From assembly GCA_964521625.1 (NCBI GenBank), contig CAZFSM010000015.1, positions 1 through 64,000 of the forward strand: DNA of 64,000 nucleotides, in the 5' to 3' direction. The stretch is from UBA1444 sp964521625 (GTDB lineage Bacteria > Bacillota > Negativicutes > UBA1444). Below are positions 42,762 through 51,937 of the stretch, piece after piece (position 1 is the first letter of the stretch; each line of letters opens with the position of its first letter). Made by a program: the position numbers and the translations under genes. Under the pieces are notes generated by a model that was not told the DNA's origin, searched no databases, and saw nothing but the letters and a program-made list of their open reading frames with translations.

Positions 42762-43322
42762 ATGCCGTCAGAATGGGAATTGATTGAAAAAGCAAAAGCC
42801 GGGGACAAGACAGCCCTCGGCGAACTTGTCGGTGATTGCTGGCAGCCCTTGTACCGGTTTGTTTCCTATAAACTGGGCAGTGCAGACGAAGCGCAGGATA
42901 TCACACAGGAAACCTTTTTTCGCGCCTTTCGTTCGCTCGCTAGCTATCAAAAAACCGACAGCCAGTTTACCACCTATCTTGGCCGGATCGCCAGCAACCT
43001 GATTACCGATTTGTGGCGAAAAAAGGCCCGTACGCCCGTCATCCATGATATCAGTGACCAACAAGAACTGTTGTCTGGCGGTGAAAATCCAGCCGAAACC
43101 CTGGTAAATTTGGAAACAAAAGAAACGCTTGCTGCCTTGTTGGCAGATTTGCCGACAGAACAGCGTCAAGTAATTGAATATCGTATTCTGGCCGGCCTGC
43201 CGGTCAAAGAAGTCGCTACCGCCATGGACAAGAGCGAAGGCGCCATCAAGATGCTACAGCAACGCGCCCTGAAGACCCTGCGGGAAAAGTTGCTGGCGAA
43301 AGGAGGTTGGGCTGACATATGA
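42762..43322 (+). CDS. ECF-subfamily RNA polymerase sigma factor
   Basis: 186 residues. Region 2: LVGDCWQPLYRFVSYKLGSADEAQDITQETFFRAFRSLASY (with the usual DITQETF). Region 4: LADLPTEQRQVIEYRILAGLPVKEVATAMDKSEGAIKMLQQRALKTLRE. ATG at 42762 follows AGGTGG. Its stop overlaps the next start (ATGA), the classic sigma/anti-sigma coupling. Divergent from the STN-VWA gene across 228 bases that contain GTAACG (42613) and its inverse (42648), possible -35 elements for autoregulated promoters. Confidence 0.92.
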   Translation: MPSEWELIEKAKAGDKTALGELVGDCWQPLYRFVSYKLGSADEAQDITQETFFRAFRSLASYQKTDSQFTTYLGRIASNLITDLWRKKARTPVIHDISDQQELLSGGENPAETLVNLETKETLAALLADLPTEQRQVIEYRILAGLPVKEVATAMDKSEGAIKMLQQRALKTLREKLLAKGGWADI

Positions 43323-44302
43323 ACAAAACAACCGAAGAACTTTCCGTCGCATTGGATCAATTGAATTGTGGTCAAATAACCGAATCGAACGACCAGGAAG
43401 TCAAAGAGTTACTAGAAGTCGCGTTACTGTTGCGTAATGCAAGCTTACCTGTCCAACCACCCGAGCATTTGCTGAAGGCTTCGGTCGAACGGGCCGCCGC
43501 CGGCCTGACCGCGCATAAAACATCACGCCGCAACCCCTGGCTTTATTCCGGACTGCTGGGAGCTGCGGCCGCATTACTCGTCTTTGTCGGCATCCATGGT
43601 TTCCCCTCAATCCAGGACGCCGTTCGACAAACTACACCGCCACCACAAAGTTCTCCGGCCAATCCGCCGGTTTCAACGGTTAAACAAGCGCCGTCAACGG
43701 AAATAGTTGCAGCGCCGCAAAACGCGATTCCTGCGCCAGATTCGTCAACACCAGCCCCTCGACCCGCAGCGCCACCAGACAAACAGTCTGTGGCAAACTC
43801 GCCGGGTGTTGCGCCCCCTTCCCCGCCTGCCGCAACGCGCCAGCCAGTACCGGCTTCTCCCGTGAAACGCGCTGAATTGGCTGCTTTACCACCAACCCGA
43901 ACGGCCCCTGCGGCAAGCCCTTCGCTGAAATCCGCTCTCCCGCCGCCAACGCCTACCGAAAAATCAGCGCCAACAACTCCCGCATCGCTACCGGCACTTC
44001 AGCTAGCCGGTCATACGCCTGATTCGATAACCAAAGACGTTGCTAGCGGCATTGTCCGCCAGATTTTCAATGCTGGAACGCCGCAAGAATTGATCGTCAC
44101 ACAGCGCCGCTTGCCACAGATGGAAAAAGACGCCGCCGTGCATTCAAAATCACAGACAGCGCCAGCTACGGCCAGAAAATATTCAGCTGGACCAACTAAT
44201 TTGAACAAATTGATAGTCACCATCAATGGTCAGGAAGTAACACTCGAAGGACGTCAGACTGTCGAGGAACTCGCAGACTTGGCAAAGTTGCTTCAGCCCT
44301 AA
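43319..44302 (+). CDS. Presumed anti-sigma factor, single-pass with Pro/Ala-rich extracytoplasmic region
   Basis: 327 residues. Cytoplasmic N-terminus of about 75 residues (LDQLNCGQ, VKELLEVALLLRNASLPVQPPEHLL, like anti-sigma or DUF4349-type leaders), one membrane helix (YSGLLGAAAALLVFVGIHGF), then about 150 residues very rich in Pro, Ala, Ser and Thr that would span the wall, and a C-terminal folded part (IVRQIFNAGTPQELIVTQRRLP, KLIVTINGQEVTLEGRQTVEELADLAKLL). There is no zinc HxxxCxxC motif. Role assigned from translational coupling to the ECF sigma gene and topology. Confidence 0.7.
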   Translation: MNKTTEELSVALDQLNCGQITESNDQEVKELLEVALLLRNASLPVQPPEHLLKASVERAAAGLTAHKTSRRNPWLYSGLLGAAAALLVFVGIHGFPSIQDAVRQTTPPPQSSPANPPVSTVKQAPSTEIVAAPQNAIPAPDSSTPAPRPAAPPDKQSVANSPGVAPPSPPAATRQPVPASPVKRAELAALPPTRTAPAASPSLKSALPPPTPTEKSAPTTPASLPALQLAGHTPDSITKDVASGIVRQIFNAGTPQELIVTQRRLPQMEKDAAVHSKSQTAPATARKYSAGPTNLNKLIVTINGQEVTLEGRQTVEELADLAKLLQP

Positions 44303-44317
44303 CTGAAACTAACTTAG

Positions 44318-45043
44318 CTATAAATCCACCAGTTTTTTCATCACGGATGTCATTTTATTTTCCGGGTGATTCTCCATGTGCCCGTTTAATACGAATTCAC
44401 CATCGGCCTGGTAACCATGCATGACAACGGTATAGCTGTTGTAGGCTGGACCAAACGCGGACTGCCCCGGCGAAAAAAGAGTGACAGTAAACCGGGCGGA
44501 TAACGGATAGGAACGCAGATTGCAATAGCCAGTGAAATAGAATCCGGAAGCGCCACCGGCTACATTACTTTCATCGATTACAGCCACACCTGTTCCCAGT
44601 TTATGATCGTTTGCCGTTATATCGATACTCCAGAGCTGTCTTCCTGCGTAATTTTCTTTCACACAGCCAAATTGTTTTTCGACCCGGTGGATCAAGTCTT
44701 CTTCCTGAAAAGGTTTCCCCAGATAATCCTTAGCGCCGAGTTGAATGGTATTGGCAATCGTCTCGGCATCATGGTTGGCGGATACCATAACGACGGGAGG
44801 CCAAGGATTGTTGCTGTATTCACGCATCCTGGCCAAAAAATCAATTCCGCTCATCCCTTGTAGATGAATGTCCATCAGGATCAGTCCAATATCGGTGTAG
44901 TTCCAAAGCGAATAAAAATAGTCCTCGGCGTTATCAAGTTCCAACACTGTGAATCCATTTTTTTCGAGCGGCAACTTAAGTTGAAGCCGGTTTAGTCCGG
45001 AATGGTCGATGACCAGAATTTTCTTCAGTCCTGCCTGCGACAA
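44318..45043 (-). CDS. Response regulator with unrecognised C-terminal output domain
   Basis: 241 residues. Receiver domain at about 8-125: KILVIDHSG, the phospho-acceptor Asp in LILMDIHLQGMSG, the Thr/Ser position in VVMVSANHD and the Lys in YLGKPFQEED. About 110 further residues (LWSIDITANDHKLGTGVAVIDESN, FTGYCNLRSYPLSARFTVTLFSPG, YTVVMHGYQADGEFVLNGHMENHPENKM) look beta-rich and match no output domain I know. TTG start at 45043 with GGAGGA upstream. No histidine kinase gene is adjacent. It lies convergent to the presumed anti-sigma gene. Confidence 0.8.
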   Translation of the reverse strand: MSQAGLKKILVIDHSGLNRLQLKLPLEKNGFTVLELDNAEDYFYSLWNYTDIGLILMDIHLQGMSGIDFLARMREYSNNPWPPVVMVSANHDAETIANTIQLGAKDYLGKPFQEEDLIHRVEKQFGCVKENYAGRQLWSIDITANDHKLGTGVAVIDESNVAGGASGFYFTGYCNLRSYPLSARFTVTLFSPGQSAFGPAYNSYTVVMHGYQADGEFVLNGHMENHPENKMTSVMKKLVDL

Positions 45044-45133
45044 ACGCCTTCCTCCTTCGTTCACAATCAATAAGCTTGGAGCATTTGACTAAAACACAAA
45101 GGCCACCTGCCAAGAGATCGCGGCGGATGGACC

Positions 45134-45556
45134 TTATTTTTTTATCTGCGTCTTTATAGCAGCGTTAGGACGAAAAACCCGGCTTATCCACAACAACAGT
45201 AAACCGGTGCCGAACCAGGCAACACCCATTACTGTAGTATATGAACCATATGCTGGCATGTTAATGTCCGGCAGGATTGGCAGGTAGGCAACCTGCATTT
45301 TTGTATAAAGAGGAATATTTTCTGACATGGCAGAACCATCATACCGCTTGCCATCCGAAGTGGCAAATTGGTATCTATGCCAATAAGCGCCTCGTGTGGA
45401 TACGGTGTTTTCTGCCGATACAATCAGTCCGGGCGCACGGGAACCAGCAAACCAAAGCACTGCTTTGCTTGCGCCCTGGGTTAGACAAAGCAACGCAAGT
45501 AACAATAGGGTAATAGAAACCCACTTACGTGGCTTGGGCGATCTTTTCCCCGGCAA
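45134..45556 (-). CDS. DUF3592-like membrane protein
   Basis: 140 residues: a first helix (WVSITLLLLALLCLTQGASKAVLWF), an extracytoplasmic beta segment (APGLIVSAENTVSTRGAYWHRYQFATSDGKRYDGSA, then YTKMQVAYLPILPDINMPAY) and a second helix (TVMGVAWFGTGLLLLWI) with a basic tail. This is the DUF3592 layout, function unknown. TTG start at 45556 follows AGGAGG by nine bases. It is divergent from the giant exported protein. Confidence 0.72.
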   Translation of the reverse strand: MPGKRSPKPRKWVSITLLLLALLCLTQGASKAVLWFAGSRAPGLIVSAENTVSTRGAYWHRYQFATSDGKRYDGSAMSENIPLYTKMQVAYLPILPDINMPAYGSYTTVMGVAWFGTGLLLLWISRVFRPNAAIKTQIKK

Positions 45557-45753
45557 GGCTAATATCCTCCTTTGCTTGAATCACGTTTATTCCGGTTTGC
45601 AGATCCATTATTACAAAAATCAATTCGGTGCTGAATCGACAGAATCCTTTTCTTTTATATTCAAATAATTATCTTCCCGGAAATCCTATTTGTGGAAGGA
45701 AAAAGTTGAAAAGAACGAGAATGATAGATTCATCTTATTGGGGAGGCGATAAT

Positions 45754-48700
45754 GTGGATCTCTTTTCCCGTCGGATTTTTGCTCTTGGCATCGCGTTCTT
45801 TCTAATATTTGGAACAGCTTCTCTTTGTTCGGCTGCCGTAAGTCAGGAAGACATGGTGGTGATTCAGAAGGTTCATTCCGCGGTGGAAGAGGCGGTACGT
45901 GATGTTCCGGGGATTGAGATCATCATGCAGGGGTCGCATGTGACCCAAAATAATTTTAAAAACCCACTGACGGGTGGGTCTTCAGATTTTGACATGCGGG
46001 TTGTGATCAAGGACAACCTGGGAACCGATGCCGCCTATCTGGACCGCTGGCGTGCCGTGCGTGACAAGCTGCGGTCCGGTCTCTCCCGGCAGTTTCCTGA
46101 TGCAAAACAACTGGATCTCATTGAAAAATCGGTCAACCTGTATCTGCCTGAGCAGGTCATGCTTGGAGTCAGTGATCGCGCCGAGGCCATGGCTCTATAC
46201 CGACGGTTGAATGTTGTCCCTGGCCTGGCGTACGAAGCGGCGGAAGGCCTTGATGACGAGACGTTGAAAAAAGCGGCGGGCGGCCTCTATGGCGATGCGA
46301 CGGCGCAAGCGTCGCGGCAGGCGTTTGAAAGAAAATACGGGGTTACAATCGGCAAAGACCCGAAAACGGGTCAAGTGCGGCGATTCTCCAGCACCGACCT
46401 GTCCCATCTGACAGAAGGCCAGGGAGTGTATACTCCGCGCAGCGCCGGCAATGCAGCCGGACAGTGGATTGATGACGCTCTGACTGCTTTAAAGAATGGC
46501 GATGCCAAAGGTCTCGCCAAAAACACCGCGCGAGCAAAAATCCTGCTCAAAGGCAAAGATTTGTTGCGAATTTCGCTTCAGTCCAATGACGAGACGCTGA
46601 AGGCGGCTGCGGAGGAGTTTGAGTCCATTCTCGCTTCCTATGGTGAAAAGGTGATGGATGAAGCCGGAACTGCAGCTTTTAAAGGAGAGATTCAGGCGGT
46701 ATCGACGAAATACAGCCTGGAAAGTGTACTCCGGACAGCCAGAATCGATGCGGAAGCTCTGAAGTTCGCGCAAAGCGGCAAATTCGCCGAATCAGCTGTG
46801 GCGAAGGGCTTGTTGACGAAAGCCGGCAAATGGGTTTCCTTATCCAGCGATCTACGGGAGGTCAGCTTTAACAGCACAAAGGGCCTGCTGCCGGTCTTTC
46901 TGTCAGGGGTGTTCGTCACATTCGAGGGAGCGATGCTCGGTCAGGTTGCGGCAGACGATGGTTACGACAAAGCCATGAAAACTCTTGGCATCGACGTGCT
47001 GGGGGTTTATAGCGGTCCGATCGGCTGGGCGCAACTCGGGACGCAGATAACCGTCACGATTCTGGAACTGGCGGTTGATTCCGTCAAGGACAAAGTATAT
47101 AAATTTGCTGCCGGGTCTCAGAGCTGCAGCGATCTCATCGCAGGGGTATATACGGTTAAAGGGCGGGAGGTTCAGGGACCCAGTGATACAAAGTGTCCGG
47201 AGGTAAAAAGCTATACTGACCTGGTGTGTCTGACCGATAAGAGGGAAACGGTTATTTCCCTGTTTGAATGCCATGCCGCCAATGCCGTCAAACGTTTTGA
47301 CAAGGGCGGCGCCGGGGAGCAGGAGACTGTTGCCGGACTTACCGGCGCACTTCGCAAAATCTGCATTAATGACGGTGGTCAGGACAAAAATATACTGCTT
47401 GAGTGGGAAGCGGCCCGCGAATCTCTCCGCGCAAGGGTGCTGGAGCTTGTCGGAGATATCGAGGTCATGCCGTTGGGTCTGGAAACGAGCCCAGGCAGTC
47501 CGTTGGCTCTGAAAGCAGGGGAAAAGGCTTCAATTCGGACAACAGCCGCCTTGCCGGCAGATTTGTCAACCAAGCTTGCTGAACTGAAGGACCGCCTGCA
47601 GTGCCTTGGCGCCAAAGGGTCGACTCCCGGGGTGTATGTGCGGTACAAATGGTATCTGAACGGGGCGGCAGTTTCCGACAGTTCCGCTCCGGCGGCAGAG
47701 ATTATTATTGATAAAGCCGGATATCACAATCTGGGGCTTGTGATGGAAATCGAATACGGAAGCAGCAACTACGAGGCGATCAAGGGTTACTCGAAGCTCA
47801 TTCGCAAAGAGGTGGGCCTGCCTTTCCAGGTGACCCTGCAGGGAGTGACTCCGCCGAAAGAGGAACCGCCGAAGCAAGAACCGCCAAAACAGGAGCCTCC
47901 GAAGCAAAATTCCGATGGTACCGGGACAGTAAGGCCGACTGCCACAGGCGTGACGCCCCCCTCCACTCTAGGCGCTTCGACTCCAACAACGACTTCTACT
48001 CAAGGAAACGCAACAACGTCTTCTTTGGGAGCAGTAACCTCGGCGACAAGAAGCTGCCCGGTAGGATTTTCAGTTGATAAATTAAGCGAGAAGGAAAAGC
48101 AGGAACTTTACCGTTGTATCTGTTACGACGCTTTTTCCGAGCAAAATCCGGGGAAAGAAATCGTGATTGAAGATTCCATTCCAAAAGTCGAAGTCGAACC
48201 TGGATGGGTAGGCGGAATCTCAGGAGGTGTTCGTGACCAATATTACAGACAAGACTACTACTTCAATCCTTCAGATAATCGATGCTATAGTGAATATGTT
48301 CCTAAGAATAAGCAGGGTAAATCTGTAAGAAGCAGACCCCCCATCGCCAAAAATATGACGGAGTGCATGCTTAACGCCTGTGGAGCGTCCACGCCGCCGC
48401 AACCTGCGGGCAATGCCCCACCTACGCAGGTGACTGCGCCGTCCGAGCTGGAAAAAGTAACGGTGCTGCTGGAAAAGCTCGAACCGGCTGAGACGCGTGT
48501 GCCGATCGGCAGCAAGGTCCGTTACCGCGCAACAGTGCAGACGCCTTCAAAGGATGCGGCAGGCGAGATTGTCATTCGTTGGCAGCCCAATCCCGAAATT
48601 TCCTTTGAACCTTTTGAAACTACAGGAACCTCTTCTTCGACGACGGCAACCTTTAACCGGACAGGGGAGTTCAAAATCTGGGCAGTTGCGCTGCTAAACA

Positions 48701-51168
48701 ACAAAGGCGTCATGAAAACCGTCGGTGAGTCCAACCCCTCGTTCCTGCAGGTGATTGCTCCGGAAGCAAGTCTGCAGTTCAGCGTGACCCAGCCTTTGGT
48801 CGGCACTGAAGTCAAAGCTTCCATCGTGCTTCCGCCAGGCATCGATCCGAAGAACATCGATGTCCGCTGGAACCTGGGGAAGGCCGAACTAATAGCGGAA
48901 TCACAGGATTCCAGAGAATCGACTTTTTATTTGAAAGACATTACGCCAACAGAAATCAGGGCCAATGTCAGGGTGAAGGGAACCGGAGAGACGCTGGGCC
49001 CGGAAAAAATCGCCACAATCACAGCAAAATATTACGACGTGAAAATCACCGAGCCAAAAGCGATGGGAGCAAAACCACGGGTCTATGACCCGGTGAAGAA
49101 AGACTTCGTGGATGTGGAGAATGGTTTCGCCGTTTTCCAGGACATCGAGGTCGGCGTCCAGGTCACACCGGCAACGGACAAGGGCCCTTTGCGCTACGAA
49201 TGGGCCAGCGCTGAATCCAATTGCAGCATCAGTGCGCCTGCCAGCGCCCAGACACGAATCAACTGCCAGAGGACAGGCAGCTACCCGATCGGGGTGTCAG
49301 TGAAAGATTCACGCGGCATCGAGCTGGGCCGGGCGATGACGAACCTTCCGATCACCATCGGTCAGGAAAATATGTCGCCACCCCCGACCGTGAAAATCCA
49401 AGCGGCCAAAAGCAGCTTGAAATCTGGTGAAAGAACCACAATCAGCGCGACCGCCTCCGGCGGGAAACCGGGATATACCTACATATGGAGCGGCCCCATT
49501 GAGGGCTCCGGTCCGAGCGTCGAGTTTATCACACCGACCGTCGGAACGCATACGGTGTCGGTCACAGTAAAAGACCAGAACGGCAAGACTGCCACGGATT
49601 CCCTGACTGTCACGGTTGCTGCGGCCCAAGACGCTCCCGCGGCTCAAGGAAACAAAATGACTAATATGGAATGTACAGCTAATTATGTAGACGGCGTTGA
49701 ACTTTTCAATCGCGGGAATTTTACCAGGGCCATGGCCCCATTTAACAAAGTGATTGAGAGCTGCGGCCCTGATAGCGTCGCCGGCGCCATGTATTACAGG
49801 GGGGCTATCAAAGAAAAATCAGGAGACATCGACGGGGCGAAAGCGGATTATTCCTCTGTTCTGCGAAGCGGTCCCAATCCTCAGGCGCAGGAAGCGCTGG
49901 ATCGCCTGAACAAGGGCCCCGGAACTTCGAGTGCCGAGAACAGGATGACAATCCAGGAATGCTCGGAAGAATTCAGTCGGGGACATGAGTTGTATAGAAA
50001 GGCGGACTATGCTGGAGCCACTGAACTGTTCAACAAGGTAATCAAAAGCTGTGATCCTTTTCATCCTGCAGTGGACAGGGCTTATGCGTATCGTGGGCTG
50101 GTCAAGGAAAGAACGGGAGACATTGAAGGGGCCAGAGCAGAATATAATGCGGCTGTGAAACGCAACGGAAATTCGCTTGCAACGCAAGCCCTGGAACAGT
50201 TAAATAATAAGCCTCCTGCAACAACAGTCACTGCTTCGACCAATGCGCCACCGCCAAATCCACCGGATGCTCAGCAGCAATGCAATGCCGAAACCAGCCG
50301 TGGTGGAGATGCCTACAACGCGAAGGATTATCAGGGCGCCATCGCCGCCTGGAACCGCGCAACCCAGTATTGCAGCAGTCCGTGCTTCCTTTACAACAAT
50401 ATTGGGCTGGCAAAACAAATGCAAAAGGACTGGAATGGAGCAAAACAAAGCTTTGAAGCTGCGCTGCGCTGCAATCCCAACGAAAGCAGCTATCGCAAAA
50501 ACTTTGACAATGTGAACCAATATATTACTCAGATAAATCAAAAGCAGCAGTGCGATGCCGAAGCCGGCCGCGGGGGCGACGCCTACAACGCGAGGGACTT
50601 TCAGGGCGCCATCGCCTCCTGGAATCGCGCAGTTCAGTATTGCAGCAGTCCGTGCTTCCTTTACAACAATATTGGTCTGGCAAAACAACAGCTCGGAGAC
50701 CTTGCAGGAGCGAAACAGAGCATGGAAGCGGCCGTGAGGTGCAATCCGAACGATTCGGATTTCCGTTCCAATCTAAACGGCGTAAATGCAGTCATTGCCC
50801 AACAAAACCAACCGCCTCCCGTGAACAACAACCCGCCTCCGCAGAACAGGGACGAAGTTCAGGTCTGGGAGCAGACCAGTGATAATTGCGTCGGCAGTCG
50901 TTACACGTATTGGCGTCGCAATGGAGTGGTCTATGATGTGCGTGGCGATTACAGTTGTAGAAGCGGACACAACGGTGTTTGGACTGTCCGAAACATCTCC
51001 ATGCTGAACACAAACACAACCCGTTATGAGCTCGTCGGGCAAAGCGGATCCATAATAGGAGTCATTGGGTGGCATGACACCTATCTTGGAGAAGATGGTT
51101 ATGGTGAGATTAAAGGCGTCGACACACAGGGAAATCGCGCGACATCTTCAATTCGAAGAATTCGGTAG
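45754..51168 (+). CDS. Giant exported protein: nucleotidyltransferase-like N-terminus, Ig/PKD folds, four TPR blocks
   Basis: 1,804 residues from a GTG at 45754 (GGGGAGGCG upstream). Signal peptide at 1-28. Residues 30-100: G60-S61, then GGSSDFDMRVV with D78 and D80, the hG[GS]-DxD pattern of nucleotidyltransferases. Residues to about 700: helical, with a hydrophobic GPIGWAQLGTQITVTILEL segment. About 705-735: Pro/Gln/Glu linker with PPKQE repeats. About 895-1290: Ig/PKD-like domains, the clearest being GGKPGYTYIWSG with GTHTVSVTVKDQNG. About 1302-1683: four TPR-like blocks, each starting with Cys, the last two near-identical. Ends in a roughly 110-residue unknown domain. Function unknown. 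Codon use differs from neighbours, suggesting transfer. Confidence 0.8.
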   Translation: MDLFSRRIFALGIAFFLIFGTASLCSAAVSQEDMVVIQKVHSAVEEAVRDVPGIEIIMQGSHVTQNNFKNPLTGGSSDFDMRVVIKDNLGTDAAYLDRWRAVRDKLRSGLSRQFPDAKQLDLIEKSVNLYLPEQVMLGVSDRAEAMALYRRLNVVPGLAYEAAEGLDDETLKKAAGGLYGDATAQASRQAFERKYGVTIGKDPKTGQVRRFSSTDLSHLTEGQGVYTPRSAGNAAGQWIDDALTALKNGDAKGLAKNTARAKILLKGKDLLRISLQSNDETLKAAAEEFESILASYGEKVMDEAGTAAFKGEIQAVSTKYSLESVLRTARIDAEALKFAQSGKFAESAVAKGLLTKAGKWVSLSSDLREVSFNSTKGLLPVFLSGVFVTFEGAMLGQVAADDGYDKAMKTLGIDVLGVYSGPIGWAQLGTQITVTILELAVDSVKDKVYKFAAGSQSCSDLIAGVYTVKGREVQGPSDTKCPEVKSYTDLVCLTDKRETVISLFECHAANAVKRFDKGGAGEQETVAGLTGALRKICINDGGQDKNILLEWEAARESLRARVLELVGDIEVMPLGLETSPGSPLALKAGEKASIRTTAALPADLSTKLAELKDRLQCLGAKGSTPGVYVRYKWYLNGAAVSDSSAPAAEIIIDKAGYHNLGLVMEIEYGSSNYEAIKGYSKLIRKEVGLPFQVTLQGVTPPKEEPPKQEPPKQEPPKQNSDGTGTVRPTATGVTPPSTLGASTPTTTSTQGNATTSSLGAVTSATRSCPVGFSVDKLSEKEKQELYRCICYDAFSEQNPGKEIVIEDSIPKVEVEPGWVGGISGGVRDQYYRQDYYFNPSDNRCYSEYVPKNKQGKSVRSRPPIAKNMTECMLNACGASTPPQPAGNAPPTQVTAPSELEKVTVLLEKLEPAETRVPIGSKVRYRATVQTPSKDAAGEIVIRWQPNPEISFEPFETTGTSSSTTATFNRTGEFKIWAVALLNNKGVMKTVGESNPSFLQVIAPEASLQFSVTQPLVGTEVKASIVLPPGIDPKNIDVRWNLGKAELIAESQDSRESTFYLKDITPTEIRANVRVKGTGETLGPEKIATITAKYYDVKITEPKAMGAKPRVYDPVKKDFVDVENGFAVFQDIEVGVQVTPATDKGPLRYEWASAESNCSISAPASAQTRINCQRTGSYPIGVSVKDSRGIELGRAMTNLPITIGQENMSPPPTVKIQAAKSSLKSGERTTISATASGGKPGYTYIWSGPIEGSGPSVEFITPTVGTHTVSVTVKDQNGKTATDSLTVTVAAAQDAPAAQGNKMTNMECTANYVDGVELFNRGNFTRAMAPFNKVIESCGPDSVAGAMYYRGAIKEKSGDIDGAKADYSSVLRSGPNPQAQEALDRLNKGPGTSSAENRMTIQECSEEFSRGHELYRKADYAGATELFNKVIKSCDPFHPAVDRAYAYRGLVKERTGDIEGARAEYNAAVKRNGNSLATQALEQLNNKPPATTVTASTNAPPPNPPDAQQQCNAETSRGGDAYNAKDYQGAIAAWNRATQYCSSPCFLYNNIGLAKQMQKDWNGAKQSFEAALRCNPNESSYRKNFDNVNQYITQINQKQQCDAEAGRGGDAYNARDFQGAIASWNRAVQYCSSPCFLYNNIGLAKQQLGDLAGAKQSMEAAVRCNPNDSDFRSNLNGVNAVIAQQNQPPPVNNNPPPQNRDEVQVWEQTSDNCVGSRYTYWRRNGVVYDVRGDYSCRSGHNGVWTVRNISMLNTNTTRYELVGQSGSIIGVIGWHDTYLGEDGYGEIKGVDTQGNRATSSIRRIR
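50278..50700 (+). repeat. Tandem duplication, period about 270 bases, inside the giant gene
   Basis: Bases 50278-50430 and 50548-50700 are very similar; the run encoding YCSSPCFLYNNIGLAKQ is nearly identical in both (about 40 bases unbroken). They encode the third and fourth TPR blocks. The high DNA identity points to a recent duplication. Confidence 0.85.
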
Positions 51169-51172
51169 AAAT

Positions 51173-51217
51173 AAACCATGGGGGCGCTCGTGCTTAATGA
51201 GCGCCCCCATGGTTTCC
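51173..51217. terminator. Bidirectional terminator, perfect 17-bp stem
   Basis: 51173-51189 pairs perfectly with 51199-51215 around a 9-base loop. It ends the giant gene on + and the MORN gene on -. Confidence 0.9.
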
Positions 51218-51226
51218 ATCATTCGA

Positions 51227-51769
51227 TTAGGGTCCTACAAAGACATTGTTTCGATATTGCCCCTGTTCAATTTTCCCATCAGGCCACCATGTAGTGCCTT
51301 TGCCGTGTCTCAAATCATCTTTCCATTCTCCTTCATAAATGGTTCCGGATTGCCATACTTGCTTCCCTTGTCCGTGCCTGGCGCCGTCAACGAAATCACC
51401 TTCGTAGCGTTCTTGATAACTTTTTCCGGGGTACGAAGTTAGCACGCCTTTACCGGTTTGATGGCCTTTGACAAAAGGTCCTTCATAGGTACGCATCAGT
51501 ACGCCTTCGAAAATTTTCAACGAGCCTTGTCCATCCAACTTATTGTTGTTACAAGCGCCACTCCAGGTAAAGGATCGTTTCTGATCTGAAGTCATCGCGC
51601 GAAAATAGGGCGCCAATCCTGCATCAGAGGATACCCAGAATTCGCAACCGGTTTCACGGTCCGCGACCCACCCCCCTTCAGCAAAGGCCACAGCCGAATT
51701 TACTATAAGACAACATGCAAATAATCCGCCCAAAATGCTTCTACGTTTTTTCAAACTCCACCAGACCAT
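51227..51769 (-). CDS. Exported MORN-repeat protein
   Basis: 180 residues from the ATG at 51769 (GAGGTG and AAAGGA upstream; a longer frame to 51814 lacks a ribosome site). Signal peptide: SLKKRRSILGGLFACCLIVNSAVAFA. The mature part has a domain with two Cys (ETGCEFWV, SGACNNN), followed by about five MORN repeats (YEGPFVKGHQTGKGVLT, YEGDFVDGARHGQGKQVW, YEGEWKDDLRHGKGTTWWPDG, EQGQYRNN). MORN repeats bind proteins or phospholipids. It is convergent with the giant NT-like/TPR gene and shares its terminator; a joint role is possible but unproven. Confidence 0.85.
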   Translation of the reverse strand: MVWWSLKKRRSILGGLFACCLIVNSAVAFAEGGWVADRETGCEFWVSSDAGLAPYFRAMTSDQKRSFTWSGACNNNKLDGQGSLKIFEGVLMRTYEGPFVKGHQTGKGVLTSYPGKSYQERYEGDFVDGARHGQGKQVWQSGTIYEGEWKDDLRHGKGTTWWPDGKIEQGQYRNNVFVGP

Positions 51770-51869
51770 TCCTTTCACCTCGCTAATTTTTTTGATAGTC
51801 GAAATAAAATTCATTGACCAATTTAATTAAATGATTTCGCCGCTGCAGAAAAAATTCCTTTTGCATTAA

Positions 51870-51905
51870 AAAACCCGCGCCAACAATGTTTAGCGCGGGT
51901 TTTCT
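51870..51905 (-). terminator. Hairpin at the end of the CitMHS gene
   Basis: AAAACCCGCGC (51870-51880) pairs with 51893-51903 around a 12-base loop, with T residues outside. It lies 33 bases past the CitMHS stop on the minus strand. Confidence 0.85.
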
Positions 51906-51937
51906 TTATAGAATGATACGCAGACAGGCCTCAGGAA

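Noticed and set aside
43401..43949. Minus-strand frames of 69-89 codons in the anti-sigma gene
   Set aside because: They arise from the Pro/Ala-rich, GC-skewed codons of the + strand gene and have no start signals.
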